The notes under the pieces are model-generated. The model was not told where the DNA came from and ran no database searches. It worked only from the letters and a program-made list of their open reading frames with translations. The translations under genes and the position numbers were made by a program. Positions 58,733 to 64,000 of a stretch of 64,000 nucleotides of DNA are shown here, piece after piece (position 1 is the stretch's first letter; each line of letters opens with the position of its first letter). The DNA comes from Bacteroides acidifaciens (GTDB lineage Bacteria > Bacteroidota > Bacteroidia > Bacteroidales > Bacteroidaceae). The stretch spans positions 682,001 through 746,000 of the forward strand of contig NZ_CAEUHO010000004.1 in NCBI RefSeq assembly GCF_903181435.1, in the 5' to 3' direction.

Positions 58733-61093
58733 TTATTTTATTTCAATTTCATCGATAAACAGTAGTCCCAATTCTCCTTCACGTTTTTCGGGAACGGGGA
58801 AATCACCCAATTTGTGGGGTAATTTTCCATTCTTGAATCTCAATTTCACATAACGTGCCTTTTGTGATTCAAAATTAAACTTTTGTTCGAACATTTGCCA
58901 TTTATTTACAATAGTATAGGTGAACTTTTTAGAAGCAATCCGTTTGAAAGAGATTGAATCGTTTGAGATTTCAATATCCACTGATTCGGGGGCAACCGCT
59001 TCCTGCCCGTATCCATTCATTACTCCATAACGTATTTTACGGAAAGAGGTTATGGTGTCAAGATCGACAATAATTTCAGTATATTGAGCTGGTTTGAAGG
59101 CAACCCAAGGATGTACGTGGTTTAAATAGCCGCGTATACCGTTGGTTAGTCCACAGAAATTAAACTCGCTGTAATCCTTGGCGCCGGGATTATCGGGTTT
59201 GAATCTATAGGCTACATTTGAAGAGGTGCTTTTCCCTGTTGCTTTGTTTACGAAAAAAGATTTTTGTGTGACTTTGCCGACTTGCGCTCCGTTCTTAAAA
59301 ACAACTGCTTTAACCTGAGTATCTTTCGTTACTTTAATGGGCTGGGTGTATATGGCAGCTTTGCTTGTCGGCTCATTCCCGTCTAATGTGTAGTGAATTA
59401 CCGAGCCGGGCATCATTCCTTTAAGCCGTATTTCGAAAGCACGGGTACGCGGGTTGTATGCCCCATCGATATAGGCATCGAAATAATTGCGGCAAGCATG
59501 AATCGACTGGTAATCCAGACGTTTATAGTGCGGGCCGATATTCGCAAGGAACTCTTGATAGCGTTCAGGCTTGTTTGTGCCCCAGGCAACTTCTGCGAAT
59601 GCATAGAAACGGGGATACATATAATAGTCCACTATTTGGGGATTTTTCATGTATGGTGTCCATAATGCAGCTTCGGTGCCAAGTACATATTGGCTCAATT
59701 TGCCTTTTAGTAGCGTGGATAACGGGTTGAAACGATATACTTGTTCCATGGGAAGGAAACTGCCGGAACCTACCGGAGCAAATTCCGGATCTTCCTGATA
59801 ATAATTCAGGTAGGTATCCGCATTGGGAATCATAATGACCGGATGACCTGCTTGGGCAGCTTCGATACCGCCTTGTTCGCCTCTCCATGACATGACGGTG
59901 GAATTAGGTGCCAGACCGCCTTCCAATATTTCGTCCCAACCAATCAGTTGTTTACCTTTGTTGTTTAGTATTTTTTCCACACGGTGGATGAAGTAACTTT
60001 GCAGGCTGCTTTCATCTTTTAATTGTAATTCCTTTATTAACAGCTGGCAATGCTTGCATTGTTTCCAGGCTGTTTTAGGACATTCATCTCCGCCGATATG
60101 GATATACTTTCCGGGGAAAAGGGCTGCGACTTCAGTGAATACGTCATCCAAGAATTGGAATGTTGTTTCTTTCGGGCAGAAAACATTATCAAAAATCCCG
60201 AAGTTCTTTACTACTTCATATTCTTTTTTTATTCCGCATGACAGTTCCGGATAAGCGGCTACCGCAGCCGAACTATGTCCCGGAAGTTCTATTTCGGGAA
60301 TGATAGTAACATATCGCTTCTCTGCGTATGCTACTATTTCCTTGATGTCTTCCTGGGTATAAAATCCTTGGTGTTCCACTTCATCGGGAATAACCGGTGC
60401 ATGAAAATGTTTGTATCCTGTTTGGGTATAGGGTCTGTATGCACCTACTGAAGTGAGCCGCGGATATTTTTTGATTTCAATCCGCCATCCTTGGTCTTCT
60501 GTCAGATGAAAGTGGAAATAGTTGATTTTTTGTGCGGCTAACCGGTCTATAAAGTCTAATACATATTGCTTGGGCATAAAGTATCTGGCAACATCCAGCA
60601 TCATTCCCCGATAACTGAAACTTGGCTCATCTATGATATGAGCACAAGGAATTTGCCAGATGACATGATTTCCGATGAAGTCCGGAGAGCAAATCTCCGC
60701 AGGCAATAATTGCAGGATACTTTGTACTGCGTAGAAAAAACCGTTGGGAGTTGCCGCCTTGACAACGATTCTTTCCGGCGCTATGTTTAACAGATATGCT
60801 TCATTACCTAATGAATTATCTTTTGTGAATATGATATCTGCTTTTGTGTTCTCTTGAGAGATTGACAGATGCAGGCCGGATACTTCCGATAACTTTTTGA
60901 TGAAATCATCAGCAATCTGATGTACTTTTTTATTCTCGAAAGGTACTGAAATCTGCATATTGTTTTTAAGGATAAAGTATCCTTCCATAGCCCGCAGACT
61001 TTTAGGATAAGGAATAATGGGATATTTGCCACAGGCATGGACTTGGCTGATTCCCGATAGAATGACGATTAATAAAAATATAAAGTGTTTCAT
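58733..61093 (-). CDS. GH20 beta-N-acetylhexosaminidase
   Basis: A 786-residue hexosaminidase. A signal peptide (ending VHAC) precedes the GH20b domain (about 25-150) and the catalytic TIM barrel (about 155-500): RGMMLDVARYFMPK, NYFHFHLTEDQGWRIEI, PEIELPGHSSAAV and HIGGDECPK, where Asp336 and Glu337 are the catalytic pair of substrate-assisted hydrolysis. After it come a chitobiase-C-like strand region and a discoidin-like C-terminal domain (about 640-786). It removes terminal GlcNAc or GalNAc from glycans, most likely in the periplasm. It is 6 nt after nagB, within the operon. Confidence 0.95.
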   Translation of the reverse strand: MKHFIFLLIVILSGISQVHACGKYPIIPYPKSLRAMEGYFILKNNMQISVPFENKKVHQIADDFIKKLSEVSGLHLSISQENTKADIIFTKDNSLGNEAYLLNIAPERIVVKAATPNGFFYAVQSILQLLPAEICSPDFIGNHVIWQIPCAHIIDEPSFSYRGMMLDVARYFMPKQYVLDFIDRLAAQKINYFHFHLTEDQGWRIEIKKYPRLTSVGAYRPYTQTGYKHFHAPVIPDEVEHQGFYTQEDIKEIVAYAEKRYVTIIPEIELPGHSSAAVAAYPELSCGIKKEYEVVKNFGIFDNVFCPKETTFQFLDDVFTEVAALFPGKYIHIGGDECPKTAWKQCKHCQLLIKELQLKDESSLQSYFIHRVEKILNNKGKQLIGWDEILEGGLAPNSTVMSWRGEQGGIEAAQAGHPVIMIPNADTYLNYYQEDPEFAPVGSGSFLPMEQVYRFNPLSTLLKGKLSQYVLGTEAALWTPYMKNPQIVDYYMYPRFYAFAEVAWGTNKPERYQEFLANIGPHYKRLDYQSIHACRNYFDAYIDGAYNPRTRAFEIRLKGMMPGSVIHYTLDGNEPTSKAAIYTQPIKVTKDTQVKAVVFKNGAQVGKVTQKSFFVNKATGKSTSSNVAYRFKPDNPGAKDYSEFNFCGLTNGIRGYLNHVHPWVAFKPAQYTEIIVDLDTITSFRKIRYGVMNGYGQEAVAPESVDIEISNDSISFKRIASKKFTYTIVNKWQMFEQKFNFESQKARYVKLRFKNGKLPHKLGDFPVPEKREGELGLLFIDEIEIK

Positions 61094-61099
61094 ATAAGT

Positions 61100-61864
61100 C
61101 TATTTAAGCATGAATATGCTGGAACTATCATTGTCGATGTATAATGTGGCATGAGGATGATTTCTTAATATGGATGCCGGACATCGGGGAGATACTGCCC
61201 CTGTTAATGTTTCGTTTACAGCCCATGCTTTGGTTTTTCCGGGTACCATGCAGAAAATGTAACCGGTTCTATATAAAGCAGGAATTGTCAGCGTAAGTGC
61301 ATGAGTCGGTACTTTGGCAATACTGCTGAAACAACCATCGTTTACTTGTTGCTGACGGCATTTTTCATCAAGGTCTACGATTTTTACCAAATATGGATCC
61401 TGAAAATCCGCTACATGTGGGTCGTTGAAGGCTATATGCCCGTTTTCACCAATTCCCATAAAGACAATGTCGGCAGGATAATTTAGCAAAAGGTCTGTAT
61501 ATTCCTGACATGCTTCCTGTATGTTATCCGCTTGTCCATTGAGATAAAAAACAGTCCGGAAAGGGACTTTTGAAAAGATATGTTCCCGCAAGAAATTGCC
61601 GAACCCTTGTGGAGCATCTTTATCCAGCCCGATATATTCATCCATGTGAAACGCATTTACTCTTCTCCAGTCGATTCCTTCTGTTTTGCTGAGTGCATCC
61701 AGCAATTCATTTTGGGATGGTGCGGCTGCGAATATGATGTTGGTTGTTTCTTTCTCTTCTAATAATCGTTTTAAACATGTAGCGGCTTCGGAAGCTGCAT
61801 GAGTTCCCATTAAAGTACGGTTTTTGCTTATTTTTACAGATAAATTATCTACTTTCAGTTCCAT
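61100..61864 (-). CDS. nagB: Glucosamine-6-phosphate deaminase
   Basis: A 254-residue cytosolic enzyme. The catalytic elements are in place: HMDEYIGL with Asp75 (proton acceptor region) and GIGENGHIAFNDP with His143, at the same number as E. coli NagB. It converts glucosamine-6-phosphate to fructose-6-phosphate and ammonia. The allosteric-site residues of hexameric NagB are not clearly conserved, and the protein is slightly shorter than E. coli NagB (266). It follows nagA by 11 nt, so the GlcNAc-6-P pathway is complete within two genes. Confidence 0.93.
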   Translation of the reverse strand: MELKVDNLSVKISKNRTLMGTHAASEAATCLKRLLEEKETTNIIFAAAPSQNELLDALSKTEGIDWRRVNAFHMDEYIGLDKDAPQGFGNFLREHIFSKVPFRTVFYLNGQADNIQEACQEYTDLLLNYPADIVFMGIGENGHIAFNDPHVADFQDPYLVKIVDLDEKCRQQQVNDGCFSSIAKVPTHALTLTIPALYRTGYIFCMVPGKTKAWAVNETLTGAVSPRCPASILRNHPHATLYIDNDSSSIFMLK

Positions 61865-61875
61865 TATTTTTCTTT

Positions 61876-63072
61876 TTATAGGTTTTCGTATACAATATTT
61901 CCCTTGATCATGGTCATTTTTATTTCAATGTTTTCATTGAATAAAAGTAAGTCAGCGTCTTTCCCTTTCTGTAAACTCCCTTTATGTTGCTGGATACCCA
62001 TAATCCGGGCGGGAGTTGCCGACGTCATTCTGACAGCTTCGCATAGAGGAATCTCGGCTATTTTAGTGGCAGTTCGTACCAGTCTGTCGGTAGTAGCAAC
62101 ACTGCCTGCGAAAGCAGAACGATCCGGTAGTTTGGCAACACCGTCTTCTATGAGTACCTCTTGTCCTTCTTCAATACTGCCGAGAATACTTTTTCCATCC
62201 GGCATGCCGGCGGCTCGCATCGAATCCGTAACCAAGGCAATGTTCTCTGCGCCTTTGATTTTATAAGCTAATTGCATCAGACTTTTAGGTACATGTATTC
62301 CATCTGCTATAATTTCAATAGTCATTCCATCCATTAAATAACCACTTTCAATGACGCCTGCATAACGGAAGGCATTTCTCCGGGTAATTCCTGACATGGC
62401 AGAGTAAAAGTGGGTGATATGCCTGTATCCACAATCGAATGCTTTCTGTACTTCCTCGTAAGTGGCGTCGGTATGGGCAATGGAAGGCAATATTCCCTGT
62501 TTGTCAAGATAGCAGCCTAAGTCAAGTGCGCCCGGAAGTTCAGGTGCTATGCTCCATCGAACTATGTGACTTGTATGGGATAATATTTCCTGATAATCCG
62601 ATGGAACAGGTTTTTTGAGAAATTTAGGATCTTGTGCTCCGCATTGGCTTTGGGCAAAATAGGGCCCTTCTAAATGTATTCCGCCAAAGGCTGCTCCTTG
62701 ATGATTGCGTGAACAGGCCTCTTCATACTTTGCAAAACTCTTGAAAAGAGCGTCATTGGTGCTTGTCAGAGTGGTCGGAAACAGTAATGTGGTGCCGTGG
62801 CATGCATGGGTACGTGCGGCTTCCAAATAGGCTTCTACACTTCCGTCCATGAAGTCGTGGTTGTCGGCACCGTGTGTATGCAAATCTATAAAACCGGGAG
62901 AAACATACATTCCGTTTCCGTTAATTTCTTTTGCATCAGTAATTTCTATTCTATTTGTTGTCACCTCTTCTATTACTCCGTCTTTTACGATGACCATTGC
63001 ATCCGGTAGAATATGAGAAGGCGTTATTGCTTTACAGTTGTATATTTTGATGAGTCTCATTTTATTTTCCAT
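61876..63072 (-). CDS. nagA: N-acetylglucosamine-6-phosphate deacetylase
   Basis: A 398-residue amidohydrolase. PGFIDLHTHGADN holds the metal-binding His pair, GGIHLEGPYFAQSQ the metal-bridging Glu, and SIAHTDATYEE plus ITHFYSAM contain further His ligands. ALVTDSMRAAGMPDG holds the catalytic Asp. It removes acetate from GlcNAc-6-P, feeding NagB. The ORF start at 63072 (MENKMRLIK) overlaps the transporter stop; the second Met at 63060 is an equally likely start. The gene order transporter-nagA-nagB fits a single mRNA. Confidence 0.93.
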   Translation of the reverse strand: MENKMRLIKIYNCKAITPSHILPDAMVIVKDGVIEEVTTNRIEITDAKEINGNGMYVSPGFIDLHTHGADNHDFMDGSVEAYLEAARTHACHGTTLLFPTTLTSTNDALFKSFAKYEEACSRNHQGAAFGGIHLEGPYFAQSQCGAQDPKFLKKPVPSDYQEILSHTSHIVRWSIAPELPGALDLGCYLDKQGILPSIAHTDATYEEVQKAFDCGYRHITHFYSAMSGITRRNAFRYAGVIESGYLMDGMTIEIIADGIHVPKSLMQLAYKIKGAENIALVTDSMRAAGMPDGKSILGSIEEGQEVLIEDGVAKLPDRSAFAGSVATTDRLVRTATKIAEIPLCEAVRMTSATPARIMGIQQHKGSLQKGKDADLLLFNENIEIKMTMIKGNIVYENL

Positions 63073-64000
63073 GTTTTTATTTTATGACCGTATACTGCAT
63101 AAAAGACCAGATATATGAAACAGGGAATCAGTACCCAGTATCCCGTGCGTACATCATATGCATCAGCAATAGCTCCATAGGCCATTGGCAAGAAAGCGTT
63201 GCCGCATAATGCCATGACCAGCAGTGAGGAGCCTAAATTAGTGTGACGCCCCAAATCATGGATGGCAAGAGGCCATATTCCGGCATATATTAGCGCATTC
63301 GGAAGCCCGAGCAATACAAGAAGACATATGGATATGTCCACTTGCATTCCCATAAAAACAATCTCTTTTGATACTATTACTACTCCCACAGATAACAATA
63401 GCCCTAATATAGTGCATATTTGTAAAGCGCGGGTTTGGGAAATAATTTTAGGAATCAGACAGACGCCTATTGTGTATCCGGTTAATGTACAGATTAAAGT
63501 GTACGACGGAAAATGTTTTGCGTCAATGAGACTCACGTTCATACTTTCGGCATATCCGATAATTGTATCGATGGCGATGACTTGAGTCCCTACATGAAAA
63601 AAGAGAGCCCAAACACCTAATATCAGATAGGGGTAATCCCAAATGCTGCCTTTCTTTTGCAGGGTTACGGTTTCCTCTTTTTCCTGTTTCCGAAGATTCA
63701 TCTCCGGGAGAGAGGAATAGCGGATAAACAGTCCGAACACAAATAGAATGAATGCAAGGATCGCATAGGGGAGCATAACTCTGCCGATAAGTTCATCAAG
63801 TGCGGTGATGCGCTCTTCGTCAATCAGGATGTTTTGATTGAGTTGCCTGAATAGTTCATTGTCGGATGTCTTTAAGACTAGTGCGGCAAAAATTAAAGGA
63901 GAGATGATTCCTGCAAACTTGTTACATAGCCCCATAATGCTAATCCGTTTGGCGGCACTCTCAATCGGGCCTATATTGGTGATGTATGGATTGGCGGCAG
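63057..64000 (-). CDS. Sugar MFS transporter (FucP/NagP-type), 5' end beyond window
   Basis: The frame runs to the right edge without a stop: before Met at 63935 the sequence continues upstream as ...ANPYITNIGPIESAAKRIS, the NPY-containing loop of FucP/GluP/NagP-like symporters. About eight membrane segments are visible (ISPLIFAALVL, LPYAILAFILFVFGLFI, YLILGVWALFFHVGTQV, LLVMALCGNAFLPMAYG). With nagA and nagB directly downstream it is most likely an N-acetylglucosamine (or related hexosamine) permease. Its stop overlaps the nagA start. The start codon lies outside the window, so length is unknown. Confidence 0.85.
   Translation of the reverse strand, partial: AANPYITNIGPIESAAKRISIMGLCNKFAGIISPLIFAALVLKTSDNELFRQLNQNILIDEERITALDELIGRVMLPYAILAFILFVFGLFIRYSSLPEMNLRKQEKEETVTLQKKGSIWDYPYLILGVWALFFHVGTQVIAIDTIIGYAESMNVSLIDAKHFPSYTLICTLTGYTIGVCLIPKIISQTRALQICTILGLLLSVGVVIVSKEIVFMGMQVDISICLLVLLGLPNALIYAGIWPLAIHDLGRHTNLGSSLLVMALCGNAFLPMAYGAIADAYDVRTGYWVLIPCFIYLVFYAVYGHKIKTWKIK

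Overview
The window looks like a chromosome segment of a gut Bacteroides. Supporting signs are the promoter hexamers of the TAnnTTTG type found repeatedly in front of genes, the absence of Shine-Dalgarno leaders, SusC/SusD pairs, a hybrid two-component regulator, fimbrillin-like lipoproteins, TPR/LuxR-like membrane regulators and the UGA-programmed frameshift in prfB. Species cannot be fixed by eye.

Region 1 (1-5.25 kb): the tail of an unrecognised gene, then a compact 4.96-kb integrated element bounded by identical 15-bp direct repeats (287-301 and 5231-5245). It carries a tyrosine integrase, a tiny NUMOD3-like protein overlapping a replication-initiator-like protein, a serine recombinase, and a lipoprotein gene preceded by an unusually well-nested stem structure. 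Region 2 (5.25-11.9 kb): housekeeping and envelope genes: acyl-CoA synthetase, release factor 2 with +1 frameshift, a 44-aa membrane peptide, an OprP-like porin, a CYTH phosphatase, a DUF4010/MgtC-type membrane protein, and an outer-membrane-protein remnant.

Region 3 (12.5-21.5 kb): a five-gene same-strand locus whose first and last products are exported nucleases of two different families (fimbrillin-NUC1 lipoprotein and EEP nuclease), with a TonB receptor and two modular lipoproteins between. I read it as a candidate extracellular nucleic-acid capture and degradation system. Region 4 (21.6-34.4 kb): an accessory, defence-like island: a complete AAA/PD-(D/E)XK gene and a truncated paralogue; an XRE-ImmA/PIN/VapE operon bracketed by about 109-bp inverted repeats and headed by a roughly 22-bp dyad array; a TonB-dependent receptor; and a three-gene operon of a nucleotidyltransferase-like protein, an XRE regulator and a KGGVGR-type ParA-like ATPase with TPRs.

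Region 5 (34.5-44.7 kb): a polysaccharide utilisation locus SusC-SusD-GH3-GH144, the pattern known for beta-1,2-glucan, facing a divergent membrane-bound TPR/HTH regulator. Region 6 (44.8-47.6 kb): a glycine-rich lipoprotein plus a small outer-membrane protein, and a PfkB sugar kinase. Region 7 (47.6-52.4 kb): tRNA-Leu(TAG), an S41 peptidase lipoprotein, a DUF3316 protein and parC. Region 8 (52.4-64 kb): a minus-strand hexosamine operon that starts beyond the right edge: sugar transporter, nagA, nagB, GH20 hexosaminidase, two tandem TIM-barrel-like proteins with a DGxxxDxEP motif, and a hybrid two-component sensor/regulator as the last gene.
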